Assembly: GCA_017395065.1 (NCBI GenBank) | Contig: JAFPWH010000035.1 | Coordinates: 1 to 64,000, forward strand | Direction: 5' to 3' | Source of the DNA: Clostridia bacterium | GTDB lineage: Bacteria; Bacillota; Clostridia; Christensenellales; Aristaeellaceae | DNA: 64,000 nucleotides | Shown here: in pieces, positions 1 through 8,619 of the stretch | How the letters are laid out: each line of letters starts with the position of its first letter | How positions within the stretch are numbered: position 1 is the stretch's first letter | The notes under the pieces: model-generated | What the model saw: the letters and a program-made list of their open reading frames with translations, nothing else | Told to the model about the DNA's origin: nothing | Databases searched by the model: none | Translations under genes and position numbers: made by a program

Positions 1-1
1 C

Positions 2-1270
<1,269 letters not shown>

Positions 1271-1285
1271 ACGATTTATCCAAAG

Positions 1286-1321
1286 CGACTGCCGCAGGTG
1301 AAAGCCCGCGGCAGTCGTTTT
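1286..1321 (+). terminator. Intrinsic terminator after ppdK, possibly bidirectional
   Basis: A perfect 10-bp stem (CGACTGCCGC paired with GCGGCAGTCG, 12-nt loop) is followed by TTTTA, 15 bases after the ppdK stop. An AAA flank on the left gives only a weak U-run for the convergent minus-strand gene. Confidence 0.85.
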
Positions 1322-1410
1322 ATCTGATATTCGAATGTTTTGCGTCACTTGCACGGGCGGCAGCCCGCCGGTTCGCTCGACGCGTTTGTTGCGATCGTCT
1401 CTTGTTCTGT

Positions 1411-2787
1411 TTATGTCTTCGCTTTCTTCATCTTCGAATAGGCCGCTATGCAGAACGCCATCGGGAGGACGGGGATGTAGAAGCGGGTCAGGGCAAGGAG
1501 CATTGCGACGCCGAAGGCGATGCCGGCAAGCAGCGCGGCCCAGCGCTGATTGAGCAGCCAGCCGAGCAGTGCGAAGAAGACGCCGACAAAGGACGCGTAA
1601 GCGGGGAACGTCATCGCTATGGCAGCCAGTGTGCCCAGCGCACCCACGGTCGCATCGCTGATCCAATCACTGAAGATAGCTGTATAACCGACAATGGCGG
1701 CGATGCCGAGGAAGAAGGCTATCAGGAGCAACACAGAGCGTTTTTTGAAGAACGCCGCAAGCTTGTTATCGGATCGATAAACGATCTCCTCTTTGGACGC
1801 GTCCTCTCTGAAAACGGGGCTGCTGTGTACGCTTTCTTCGTCCCGGAAAACGGAGGCCGGGCGGGCAGGCTGCGGCCTCGCAACGGGCTGCGGAGACGGA
1901 GGATACGCGCTTGCACCCGGCTGCTGCGGCGGTTCCTTCGGCGGCTGCGAAGCGGCGACGGGCTGCGGCTGCCATGCGACGGGCGGTTCGGTCGGTTTCG
2001 GAACGGCAGGCGCTGCAGCGGGTGTTTCAATCCGCTCCGGAGCAGCAGGCGCTGCAACCGGCGATTCGGTGTGTGCAGGTGCAACCGGCGTTTCGGTCTG
2101 TATCGGTGCAACCGGCGTTTCGGTCTGTTCAGTCGCTGTAGTCTGTTCGGGAGCAGAAGCCTCTTCGGCCGGCACTTGCAGCTTGGCAGGTGCTGCCACA
2201 GGCGCAGGTGCCAAAGCGACGGGCGCTTCGGTGTACAACTCCTGCTCGACCGCGGGCACGTCGGCAGGCGTTTCGATGGGTTCGGGCACCTCGTCTTTCA
2301 ATTCGGGTTCGGGCTTCCCCTTCAGTATGACGGACGCAGGCTCTGCCGGTGCGGACGCGGCTGCAGCTTTATACTGCTGCGGCTGTTTGGCAAGAGGCGG
2401 CATTTCCTGTGCGTAGACAAATCCGCTCGGCGCCGTTATCGTGATGTTCCGGTCCTTGTTCGCAAGCGCGGTCAGCGTCTTGTTGACATCGTCCAACGAT
2501 TTGCGCAGACAGAACAGCGCCCGTGTCGTCTCGGATTGCTGCGCGTTCCTGTCTTCTGTCAGCCTTACGATGAAGCAAAGCGCCACCACGCCAAGTGCGA
2601 CGACGCAAGCGTATTCCATCGGGGTCCTGAAAAAGAATGCTACGGCAGCTGAAATCGCGCCCGCGACACCGTATGCAGTCTTTTTGTTGTTCAGATAGTT
2701 CATCGCCATCACGACCGCCAGAATCAGCAGGATCTGTACGACGATAAATTCGGTGCTTAAGCTTTGGAACTCTTCATTAATCGACAA
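1411..2787 (-). CDS. Unrecognised multi-pass membrane protein with long Pro/Ala-rich linker
   Basis: A 458-residue protein I cannot assign to a family. Hydrophobic segments lie at about residues 13-31, 36-52 and 57-74. Then comes a long low-complexity stretch (about 115-340) rich in Pro, Ala, Glu and Thr, including a 9-residue repeat (ETPVAPIQT-like). At least three more hydrophobic segments follow, ending in a lysine-rich tail (SKMKKAKT). The start is TTG: AAAGGGGAG sits 8 bases upstream of it and no ATG is better placed. A near-consensus promoter and a palindrome lie upstream. The layout, two membrane bundles joined by a flexible linker, suggests an envelope protein, but no function can be stated. 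Confidence 0.8.
   Translation of the reverse strand: MSINEEFQSLSTEFIVVQILLILAVVMAMNYLNNKKTAYGVAGAISAAVAFFFRTPMEYACVVALGVVALCFIVRLTEDRNAQQSETTRALFCLRKSLDDVNKTLTALANKDRNITITAPSGFVYAQEMPPLAKQPQQYKAAAASAPAEPASVILKGKPEPELKDEVPEPIETPADVPAVEQELYTEAPVALAPAPVAAPAKLQVPAEEASAPEQTTATEQTETPVAPIQTETPVAPAHTESPVAAPAAPERIETPAAAPAVPKPTEPPVAWQPQPVAASQPPKEPPQQPGASAYPPSPQPVARPQPARPASVFRDEESVHSSPVFREDASKEEIVYRSDNKLAAFFKKRSVLLLIAFFLGIAAIVGYTAIFSDWISDATVGALGTLAAIAMTFPAYASFVGVFFALLGWLLNQRWAALLAGIAFGVAMLLALTRFYIPVLPMAFCIAAYSKMKKAKT
2051..2131 (-). repeat. Three tandem 27-bp units inside the membrane protein gene
   Basis: Units start at 2051, 2078 and 2105. The second and third differ only at their ends and the first is slightly degenerate. 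Each encodes nine residues of the form ETPVAPxxT, so the repeat is in frame and sits in the flexible linker. Such in-frame repeats commonly change copy number between strains. Confidence 0.85.
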
Positions 2788-2851
2788 GTTGGATGCTCCC
2801 CTTTCCCTTTATGCTGCCCGCGCCGCAAGAAGATATGCGAGCCTTTACGTT

Positions 2852-2880
2852 ATTATAAGGAAAAGAGCGCGATTTGTCAC
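2852..2880 (-). promoter_or_regulatory. Sigma-A promoter of the Pro-rich membrane protein gene
   Basis: On the minus strand GTGACA (2880-2875) is separated by 17 bases from TATAAT (2857-2852), upstream of the TTG start at 2787. The leader is about 60 nt. Confidence 0.75.
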
Positions 2881-2895
2881 GCGACAATTTGTCGC
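2881..2895. promoter_or_regulatory. Palindrome abutting the -35 box, candidate operator
   Basis: GCGACAA-T-TTGTCGC is a perfect 7+1+7 palindrome that touches the -35 box of the minus-strand promoter. A further TGTCGCA half-site lies 8 bases away. The position suits an activator or repressor site; the binding protein is unknown. Confidence 0.5.
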
Positions 2896-2929
2896 ATTCG
2901 TGTCGCATCGACTCTACTGTCAGTAGAGC

Positions 2930-2965
2930 GCCCGGTAGAGTCGGGTTTTCGCGCCTCTACCGGGC
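2930..2965. terminator. Strong hairpin downstream of the 171-aa exported protein gene
   Basis: GCCCGGTAGAG (2930-2940) pairs perfectly with CTCTACCGGGC (2955-2965). A second small palindrome (CTCTACTG-T-CAGTAGAG, 2912-2928) lies beside it. Neither has a clear U-run on the minus strand, so termination for the gene ending at 3033 is likely but not certain. Confidence 0.5.
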
Positions 2966-3032
2966 ACTTTTGCCGGAGAACGACTTCATCCGCTCCCTGC
3001 GGGGATACCTTCCCCGGAGGAGAATGCCCGAC

Positions 3033-3548
3033 TCATTCCATGAAGGACGAGAGGTCTACCCACAGGCGGAAGGACAGCTCGTTGCCCTCTGCGTCTGTAC
3101 CGTAGAAGATGTAGCCGTAGCCGCGGCAAAACTGCACGGGCATGCGGCCGACGGTTTCCCAGTGCGGGTCGTCGCTGAAGTAGTCGTACCAGATGACGGC
3201 GCCATCGAAGGATTCGTACTCATAGCGGTCGTCTTCCTCCCAGAAGTAACCGTAGGTATCCATGCGGGTCAGTGTGAAGGGATGCCCGGCGGTCTCACGG
3301 ACGAACACTTCCCACATCATGAACGTGGCAGGGCCGTAATCGTTTTCTCCGTCCTCGGTGTATGTGTCGAACGTGAATTCAAGGTAAGGTTCGCCCGGGA
3401 TTGGCTCCGGGTTGTCAGCCTGGAACCATTCCGGCGTGAAGACTTCCGGCTCCTCGAGCTTGAGGGCGGGCGTCTGCGCAGCCTCCGCGGAGGCGGCGGC
3501 GATGAGCACGAGGGAGAGCGCGATCAGAAGTGACGTGAGCTTTTTCAT
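3033..3548 (-). CDS. Exported protein, secreted paralogue of the adjacent XRE-linked sensor domain
   Basis: 171 residues with a classical signal peptide (MKKL, hydrophobic core, cleavage likely after AEA near residue 23). The mature part matches the C-terminal domain of the next upstream gene along its whole length: EPEVFTPEWFQADNP against EPDIFTIEWFKQDNP, GRMPVQ shared, GYGYIFYGTDAEGNELSF against GYGYIIYGTDEAGNELSF. The domain is unknown to me; it is rich in aromatic and acidic residues and looks beta-rich. AAAGGGG lies before the ATG and the gap to the upstream gene is 24 bases, so the two are probably cotranscribed. Either a freely secreted version of the membrane-anchored domain or a simple tandem duplicate. 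Confidence 0.85.
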   Translation of the reverse strand: MKKLTSLLIALSLVLIAAASAEAAQTPALKLEEPEVFTPEWFQADNPEPIPGEPYLEFTFDTYTEDGENDYGPATFMMWEVFVRETAGHPFTLTRMDTYGYFWEEDDRYEYESFDGAVIWYDYFSDDPHWETVGRMPVQFCRGYGYIFYGTDAEGNELSFRLWVDLSSFME

Positions 3549-3572
3549 GGATGGTACCCCTTTGAATGTGTT

Positions 3573-4424
3573 TTATTTCTTCGGCGCGGTGCTCAGGTCG
3601 AGCCAGGCCCTGAAGGACAGCTCGTTGCCCGCTTCGTCCGTGCCGTAGATGATGTAGCCGTAGCCCTGCAAGGGCTGTACGGGCATCCTGCCCCCGAATT
3701 CCCAGTGCGTGTCGGGGTCGTCCCCGTACCAGATCATGCCCGCGCCATAAGTATAGTGCTGGTAGGATTCCCTGCTCGTGAAGCAGAACTCGTCCACTCT
3801 CGTGAGCCTGAACGGGCGGCCCGTCATTTCGTAAAAGAGCAGCGTCCAGTCCCACATCGTCACGCCGCCAGAGGAGGTTTCGGGGCCCATGACGCTGAGC
3901 TTCGTGCGAAATTCGATGTAGGGCTCGCCCGAGGCGATCGGGTTGTCCTGCTTGAACCATTCGATGGTGAAGATGTCCGGCTCGGCAAGCAGCAGGTCTT
4001 TCACGTCCATTTCCACCGCGCCGGGCAGGTCGGTCGGCCCGAGGCGGACGGCCTCAGCCGTTCTTCGGTCGTCGGTCCCTTTGCCGCCTTTCAGGGCAGG
4101 CAGAACGAAAAAGATAAAGCAGACGACGAGCAATGCAAGGAGCGTCGCCGCGCCGGCGATCAGCACGCCCCTGCGCGATTTGGGTTTAATTGCCGGTAAG
4201 AAGGCAGAAGCCCTTTCCTCCGGCGCACCGTCCTGAAACTCCCCGGAAATGAAATCGTATTTCAGCACGCCGGACAGGAGTTTGATCGTTTCGACGTCCG
4301 GTTTGGTGCGCCCGCGCTCCCAGGACGATACAGTGCTGCGCGTGACATGCACGGCCAGCGCCAGTTCCTCCTGCGTCATGCCCGCGGCCTTGCGGGCCTC
4401 GATGAGCTTCTGCCTGAAATTCAT
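3573..4424 (-). CDS. XRE-family HTH protein with one TM helix and an exported C-terminal domain
   Basis: 283 residues. Residues 3-58 are a Cro/C1-type helix-turn-helix (AGMTQEELALAVHVTRSTVS followed by WERGRTKPD). Residues 86-111 form one transmembrane helix. Residues about 145-283 are the domain shared with the secreted neighbour. The predicted layout is a cytoplasmic DNA-binding head with an outward-facing domain, as expected of a one-component membrane regulator. AAGGAG precedes the ATG. A promoter (TTGAAA, 18 bp, TAAAAT) lies upstream. Identification of the HTH and TM is firm; the ligand or partner of the outer domain is unknown. Confidence 0.88.
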   Translation of the reverse strand: MNFRQKLIEARKAAGMTQEELALAVHVTRSTVSSWERGRTKPDVETIKLLSGVLKYDFISGEFQDGAPEERASAFLPAIKPKSRRGVLIAGAATLLALLVVCFIFFVLPALKGGKGTDDRRTAEAVRLGPTDLPGAVEMDVKDLLLAEPDIFTIEWFKQDNPIASGEPYIEFRTKLSVMGPETSSGGVTMWDWTLLFYEMTGRPFRLTRVDEFCFTSRESYQHYTYGAGMIWYGDDPDTHWEFGGRMPVQPLQGYGYIIYGTDEAGNELSFRAWLDLSTAPKK

Positions 4425-4464
4425 TTGTTTTGCGAACTCCTTTTTGCCGCATCGTTGGTTCGTT

Positions 4465-4494
4465 ATTTTAGCACAATCCCGCCGCGTTTTTCAA
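4465..4494 (-). promoter_or_regulatory. Promoter of the XRE membrane regulator
   Basis: Minus strand TTGAAA (4494-4489), 18-base spacer, TAAAAT (4470-4465), 41 bases before the ATG at 4424. It overlaps the end of the small zinc-ribbon gene. Confidence 0.55.
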
Positions 4495-4676
4495 CAAATA
4501 CGAAACTTTTTGTCTTTGCCGAAAACGCCGCGTGATATTATACGGCTACATGCCGCTTTTGATACTTCATGCTTCCCGAAACTGTTTTTCTCCCCGCAGC
4601 GCACGCAGATGCATCCGTCTTTGCCGTCTGCGGTTTTGTACCACTTATGTCCGACGATCCTGCAAACGATGCTCAT
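4491..4676 (-). CDS. Small Cys-rich zinc-ribbon-like protein (DUF1660-like)
   Basis: A 61-residue protein. C5 and H10 (CRIVGHKW) plus C22, C24 and C27 (CICVRCGE) could bind one zinc. The CRxxGHKW start followed by a CxxCG knuckle resembles the DUF1660 family, known mainly from phage and Firmicute genomes, with no established function. I chose the ATG at 4676 because GGGGGAGG sits about 8 bases before it; the frame stays open upstream to 4727 without a ribosome site. A well-formed promoter 50-80 bases upstream supports a real gene. The family match is from memory and moderate. Confidence 0.65.
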   Translation of the reverse strand: MSIVCRIVGHKWYKTADGKDGCICVRCGEKNSFGKHEVSKAACSRIISRGVFGKDKKFRIC

Positions 4677-4730
4677 GTCCCCGGCCTCCCCCGCTTCGGT
4701 TGGATAGTTTGTAAATTCTGCTTGCATACT

Positions 4731-4759
4731 ATTATAAACGGCATGCCTTCCGTTTGCAA
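4731..4759 (-). promoter_or_regulatory. Promoter of the 61-aa zinc-ribbon gene
   Basis: TTGCAA (4759-4754), 17-base spacer, TATAAT (4736-4731) on the minus strand. The spacer and -10 region hold an imperfect palindrome, AACGG...CCGTT. Confidence 0.65.
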
Positions 4760-4794
4760 GAGGTTATTTTTCAGTGTGATTGTCAACGAACAGA

Positions 4795-4835
4795 ACAGCG
4801 CCCGCGCGGGAGCGTGCTCCGTGCGCTGGCGCTGT
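4795..4835 (-). terminator. GC-rich hairpin downstream of the ABC exporter
   Basis: ACAGCGCC (4795-4802) pairs with GGCGCTGT (4828-4835), and further pairing is possible inside. The minus-strand tail is TCTGTTC, a poor U-run, so this is a probable rather than certain terminator. Confidence 0.5.
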
Positions 4836-4854
4836 TTACGGTCAAAAGAGGGGT

Positions 4855-6588
4855 TTATTCGAAGATGTCGTTGTCGCGGAACTGCAGCGAGTAGAGGTTG
4901 TGATAGGTGCCCTCATTCGCCATGAGCTCCTCGTGCGTGCCCTGCTCGGTTATTCGCCCGCCCAGCACGACGGCGATCTCGTCGGCGTTGCGGATGGTGG
5001 AGAGGCGGTGGGCGACGACCAGCGTCGTTCTGCCCTTGCACAGCTCGTCCAGCGCGTGCTGGATCAGCACTTCCGTCGTGTTGTCGAGGGCGGAGGTGGC
5101 TTCGTCGAGGATGAGGATCGCGGGGTCCTTCAGGAACACGCGGGCGATGGACAGGCGCTGCTTCTGGCCGCCGCTGAGCTTTACGCCGCGCTCGCCGATC
5201 TCGGTGTCGTAGCCGTTTTCGAGGGTCATGATGTAATCGTGGATGTTTGCGCGCTTGGCGGCAAGGATCATGTCTTCCTCGCTGGCGTCCGGGCGGCCGT
5301 ACATGATGTTGTCGCGGATCGTGCCCACGAACAGGAATACGTCCTGCTGGACGATGCCGATGTTGCGGCGCACGGAATCGAGGGTAAGGGAGCGGATATC
5401 CTTGCCATCGATCAGTATGGAGCCGTTTCCCTCCTCGAGGCGGTAGAAGTTCGGCAGCAGATGGCAAAGCGTGGTCTTTCCGCCGCCGCTGGGTCCGACG
5501 AGGGCGAGCTTGCAGCCCTTTCTGATTTTGAGATTGATGTCGTGCAGCACTTCCTGCGTGGCGTCATAGGTGAAGGAGACGTTTTTGAACTCGATTTCGC
5601 CCTGGACGTCGGTGAGCTCTTTCGCGTCCGGCGCCTGCACTTCGGGCTCCACGTCCATGACCTCGAGGAAGCGCTTGAAGCCGCTGGTGCCGTTTTGGAA
5701 CTGCTCCATGAAATTGATCAGCGTGTTGACGGGGCCGATGAACAGGTTGACCGAGACCACGAAGGCGGAATAGTCGCCGAAGTTGATCTTCTCCGCGTAC
5801 ATGAACAGACCGCCCGCGATCAGTATGATGACGTTGAATACATCGGTGATGAACGAGGTGGAGGAAAAGAACTTGGCCATCGCGTTGTAGGCGCGCTTGG
5901 AGGCGTCCACGAACTGCACGTCTCCCTCGGCGAACTTTTCGATTTCCACGTCGGTGTTCGTATAGGCCTTGGTGACGCGGATGCCGGTCACGCTGCTTTC
6001 GACGGCGGCGTTGATCGTCGCGTTGCTCTTTCGCCTGTCGTCAAAGGCCTTTCGCATCGCCTTTCTGTAATGGAGCGTCACCCACACGAGCAGCGGGACG
6101 CACGCGAACACGATCAGTGTAAGGTAAAAGTTTATGCTGCACAGGTAACTGAACGAGAGGATGATCATCGCAGAGCTGATCAGAAGATTCTCCGGGCCGT
6201 GGTGCGCAAGCTCCGCGACCTCGAAAAGGTCGCTCGTTATGCGGCTCATGATGCGGCCGGTCTCGTGATTGTCGTAGAAGCTGAAGGGCAGCTTTTCCAG
6301 ATGGGCAAACAGGTCGCGCCGCATCTGAGACTGCATTTTTACGCCGATCACATGGCCGTAATACTGAACGAAGTACCTTAAGAACATTCTGAGCGCGTAG
6401 AGCGCGAGCACGGCGACGCCCGCCCAGACGATCGTGGAATACATCTTGTTTTTGATGTAGATGTTGAGCATGTTGCGGGTAACGATGGGATAGACCATGC
6501 CGATGACCGAGATCAGCAGCGACGCGAGCATATCCAGCGCCAGCATTTTTTTGTGGGGCTTATAGTAGTTGATAAAGCGTTTCAGCAT
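4855..6588 (-). CDS. ABC exporter half-transporter, MsbA/multidrug type
   Basis: 577 residues: an N-terminal six-helix exporter membrane domain (about 1-320) fused to an ATPase domain. Walker A is GPSGGGKTTL, the signature LSGGQKQRLSIAR, Walker B ILILDEATSALD and the switch His VAHRLST, so it should be catalytically intact. A single half-transporter is present, so it probably works as a homodimer. I set the start at the ATG at 6588 (MLKRFINYYKPHKK) because AGGAG lies 8 bases upstream; the 17 codons before it lack a ribosome site. It lies 17 bases after the ArsR-like gene and is probably controlled by it. Substrate unknown. Confidence 0.93.
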   Translation of the reverse strand: MLKRFINYYKPHKKMLALDMLASLLISVIGMVYPIVTRNMLNIYIKNKMYSTIVWAGVAVLALYALRMFLRYFVQYYGHVIGVKMQSQMRRDLFAHLEKLPFSFYDNHETGRIMSRITSDLFEVAELAHHGPENLLISSAMIILSFSYLCSINFYLTLIVFACVPLLVWVTLHYRKAMRKAFDDRRKSNATINAAVESSVTGIRVTKAYTNTDVEIEKFAEGDVQFVDASKRAYNAMAKFFSSTSFITDVFNVIILIAGGLFMYAEKINFGDYSAFVVSVNLFIGPVNTLINFMEQFQNGTSGFKRFLEVMDVEPEVQAPDAKELTDVQGEIEFKNVSFTYDATQEVLHDINLKIRKGCKLALVGPSGGGKTTLCHLLPNFYRLEEGNGSILIDGKDIRSLTLDSVRRNIGIVQQDVFLFVGTIRDNIMYGRPDASEEDMILAAKRANIHDYIMTLENGYDTEIGERGVKLSGGQKQRLSIARVFLKDPAILILDEATSALDNTTEVLIQHALDELCKGRTTLVVAHRLSTIRNADEIAVVLGGRITEQGTHEELMANEGTYHNLYSLQFRDNDIFE

Positions 6589-6605
6589 GCCTTTTCTCCT
6601 GATTT

Positions 6606-6956
6606 CTACCGTTTTTCCGGCGGAATGTAGGCTTTGCACTGCACGTATTCCGCCTCCGCGCAGCCGTAGTAGGGTCGCTTATAACAAGGTTCGGGCTTTG
6701 CGACGGTGAGCTCGTTCAGTTCGCCGATCACGCTTTTGAGCGCGTCGCGGTTGAGCGTGTAGTGGGTGTAAAAGCCGCGCTTTTCCCCCTGCACGAGCCC
6801 TGCCTCGCGCAGTATTTTCAGGTGCTGGGATACGGAGGATTCGCTTAGGCCGCTCGCGTGCGCCAGCGCCGCGACGCAATAACCCCTTTGCTGGATCAGG
6901 CAGAGGATACGGTAGCGGTTCGGCTCGCACAGGGCTTTGAGTACGCTGTCTTCCAT
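6606..6956 (-). CDS. ArsR-family winged-helix repressor
   Basis: 116 residues with the ArsR layout: LKALCEPNRYRILCLI in the first helices, then the recognition helix SESSVSQHLKILREAGLV and the wing GEKRGFYTHYTL. The C-terminal tail carries three spaced cysteines (CYKRPYYGCAEAEYVQC), which could bind metal or sense thiols; the classical ELCVCDL metal site of ArsR helix 3 is not seen. It is first in an operon with the ABC exporter. A perfect TCAATT-CTA-AATTGA palindrome adjoins the -35 box of its promoter, the usual place for an autorepressor. Role by inference: derepression of the exporter by an unknown signal. Confidence 0.9.
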   Translation of the reverse strand: MEDSVLKALCEPNRYRILCLIQQRGYCVAALAHASGLSESSVSQHLKILREAGLVQGEKRGFYTHYTLNRDALKSVIGELNELTVAKPEPCYKRPYYGCAEAEYVQCKAYIPPEKR

Positions 6957-6976
6957 GGTATTCTCCTTTCCCGCAT

Positions 6977-7016
6977 ATTATTGCACGCTGAACTGATTTA
7001 GTCAATTCTAAATTGA
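6977..7016 (-). promoter_or_regulatory. Promoter and candidate ArsR operator
   Basis: Minus strand TTGACT (7005-7000), 17 bases, AATAAT (6982-6977). The palindrome TCAATT-CTA-AATTGA (7002-7016) overlaps the -35 box. AAAGGAG precedes the ArsR start. Confidence 0.7.
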
Positions 7017-7108
7017 TTAAACATTCTGTAAATTATATCGTACCTACTCCTTTGACAGTACAAATAACGTTCGTTGTCAATAAATAACCTAATTGGGTAT
7101 TGCATTTG

Positions 7109-7137
7109 CCGCGCTTTGGATTTATAATCAGCGCACA
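7109..7137 (+). promoter_or_regulatory. Promoter of the MATE transporter gene
   Basis: TTGCAT followed 17 bases later by TATAAT, ending about 20 bases before the GTG start at 7158. The -35 is weak. This promoter is divergent from the ArsR promoter. Confidence 0.5.
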
Positions 7138-7157
7138 AGCACAGCGGAGGATCGAAC

Positions 7158-8567
7158 GTGTTAAAAAGCTTACGGCTTCGCGCCCTTACCGGTCTCAAAG
7201 GCCGCTTCGACAGCGATCTGTTCACCTACGAGCAGCTGCGCAGCATGTTTATCCCCCTTTTGCTGGATCAGCTGTTCATATTCATCATAGGGCTTCTGTC
7301 CTCCGCGATGGTGTCCTCCTCGGGCGAGGGCTCGATGAGCGCCTTCAACTACGGAAACGCAATCAGCAGCCTGGCCTACGCGATTTATTCCGCCGTATCC
7401 ATCGGCGCGGGCATCGTGATCGCGCGCGCCAAGGGCAGCGGCGACGCGGTCAAAATGCGCGAGGCGATCGGCGAAAGCTGCGTCATTTGCACGCTGATCG
7501 GCAGCGTGTTCGGCGTCGCGCTGAGCTTATTCGGTTCCGGGATCGTGAAAGTCCTCTATCCTTCCGTAAGCGACACGATCGCCAAAAACGCGGGCGACTT
7601 TCTGAGGATCTTCGGCCTTTCAATCATTCCCTATTCCCTGTTCAACGTCATTTTCGCTGCGTTCCGCTCGGTGGGCGACACGAAGGGCAGCCTGATACTG
7701 ACGCTGGTCATAAATACCGTGCACCTTCTGTGCTCCCTTCTGTTCATCAACATGCTCGACATGGGCGTTCCGGGCTCGGCGCTGAGCTATCTGGTGGCGA
7801 GGATCATCGGCGTCGTATTTGCGGTCGTTTGGCTCATGCGCCCCGCCTGCCAGATCGGCATGCGCTTTAAGGACTTTACGCGCTTTGACGTACAGGTCGC
7901 AAAGGACATCGTGGCCCTCGGCATTCCCATCTCGGTGGAGCAGGTGCTGTTTCAGGGCGGCATGCTGATCGTACAGATGTTCATTAGCGGCTTGACGGTC
8001 GTTCAGACGGACGCGCACGGCGTGGCCAATTCCATGTTCATGCTGTATTACGCCTTCGCCTACTCTATGACCAACATCACAAACACCGTCTGCGGGCAGT
8101 GCATCGGCGCGAAGAAGCCCGCGCTGTCCAAGCGCTACTGCATCAATCTGATCTTCATGGGCCGCATCGTCATGCTGATCGCAGTGCTGATCCTGTTCCC
8201 CATGACGCCGCTGATCATGAAGCTGTACTCCCCCAGCAGCGGCTCGATCTCCTACATTTACGTCGCCGTCGCCCTGGGCGCGCTGCCGATGCCTTTGATC
8301 TGGTGCGACGCGAACATCATCGCGACCGCCAACCGTACGGCGGGCGACACGGTGTTTACGACCGTCGTGAGCCTGACCGCGCTGGGCATCGGGCGCGTGG
8401 CCTTCGGGTATCTTTTCACGGTCGTCCTGAAGATGGGCATCGCGGGCATCTGGATAGGACAGATCATCGAATGGCTGTACCGCGCGGTGGTATTCCATAT
8501 GCGCCTTCGCAGCGGAAAGTGGTTAAAGGGCGAACTCAAAACGATCATGGAGACCGAAAAGGCATAA
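7158..8567 (+). CDS. MATE-family efflux transporter
   Basis: 469 residues of alternating hydrophobic helices typical of the DinF/NorM superfamily, which exchanges cations for drugs or other organic substrates. Recognisable segments are FIPLLLDQLFIFIIGLLSSA at the start, the flexible PYSLFNVIFAAFRSVGDTK in the first half and the repeated GIPISVEQVLFQGGMLIVQM in the second. The start is GTG with GGAGG 8 bases upstream. It is divergent from the ArsR/ABC exporter operon and could share its control region. It is distinct from the second MATE gene in this window. Substrate unknown. Confidence 0.92.
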   Translation: MLKSLRLRALTGLKGRFDSDLFTYEQLRSMFIPLLLDQLFIFIIGLLSSAMVSSSGEGSMSAFNYGNAISSLAYAIYSAVSIGAGIVIARAKGSGDAVKMREAIGESCVICTLIGSVFGVALSLFGSGIVKVLYPSVSDTIAKNAGDFLRIFGLSIIPYSLFNVIFAAFRSVGDTKGSLILTLVINTVHLLCSLLFINMLDMGVPGSALSYLVARIIGVVFAVVWLMRPACQIGMRFKDFTRFDVQVAKDIVALGIPISVEQVLFQGGMLIVQMFISGLTVVQTDAHGVANSMFMLYYAFAYSMTNITNTVCGQCIGAKKPALSKRYCINLIFMGRIVMLIAVLILFPMTPLIMKLYSPSSGSISYIYVAVALGALPMPLIWCDANIIATANRTAGDTVFTTVVSLTALGIGRVAFGYLFTVVLKMGIAGIWIGQIIEWLYRAVVFHMRLRSGKWLKGELKTIMETEKA

Positions 8568-8571
8568 AACG

Positions 8572-8604
8572 AACGGGGCCGCGATGCGGTCCCGCCGTTT
8601 GTTT
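8572..8604. terminator. Bidirectional terminator between convergent genes
   Basis: AACGG plus GGCCGC pairs with GCGGTCC plus CCGTT around a GAT loop. It is flanked by TTTGTTTG on the plus side and CGTTTTAT on the minus side. It serves the MATE gene and the oppositely oriented oxidoreductase. Confidence 0.75.
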
Positions 8605-8619
8605 GCGTTGTGGTTTTTT

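Noticed and set aside
4491-4676. Zinc-ribbon gene as evidence of a prophage
   Set aside because: No integrase, portal, terminase or other phage genes lie nearby; a single DUF1660-like gene is not enough.
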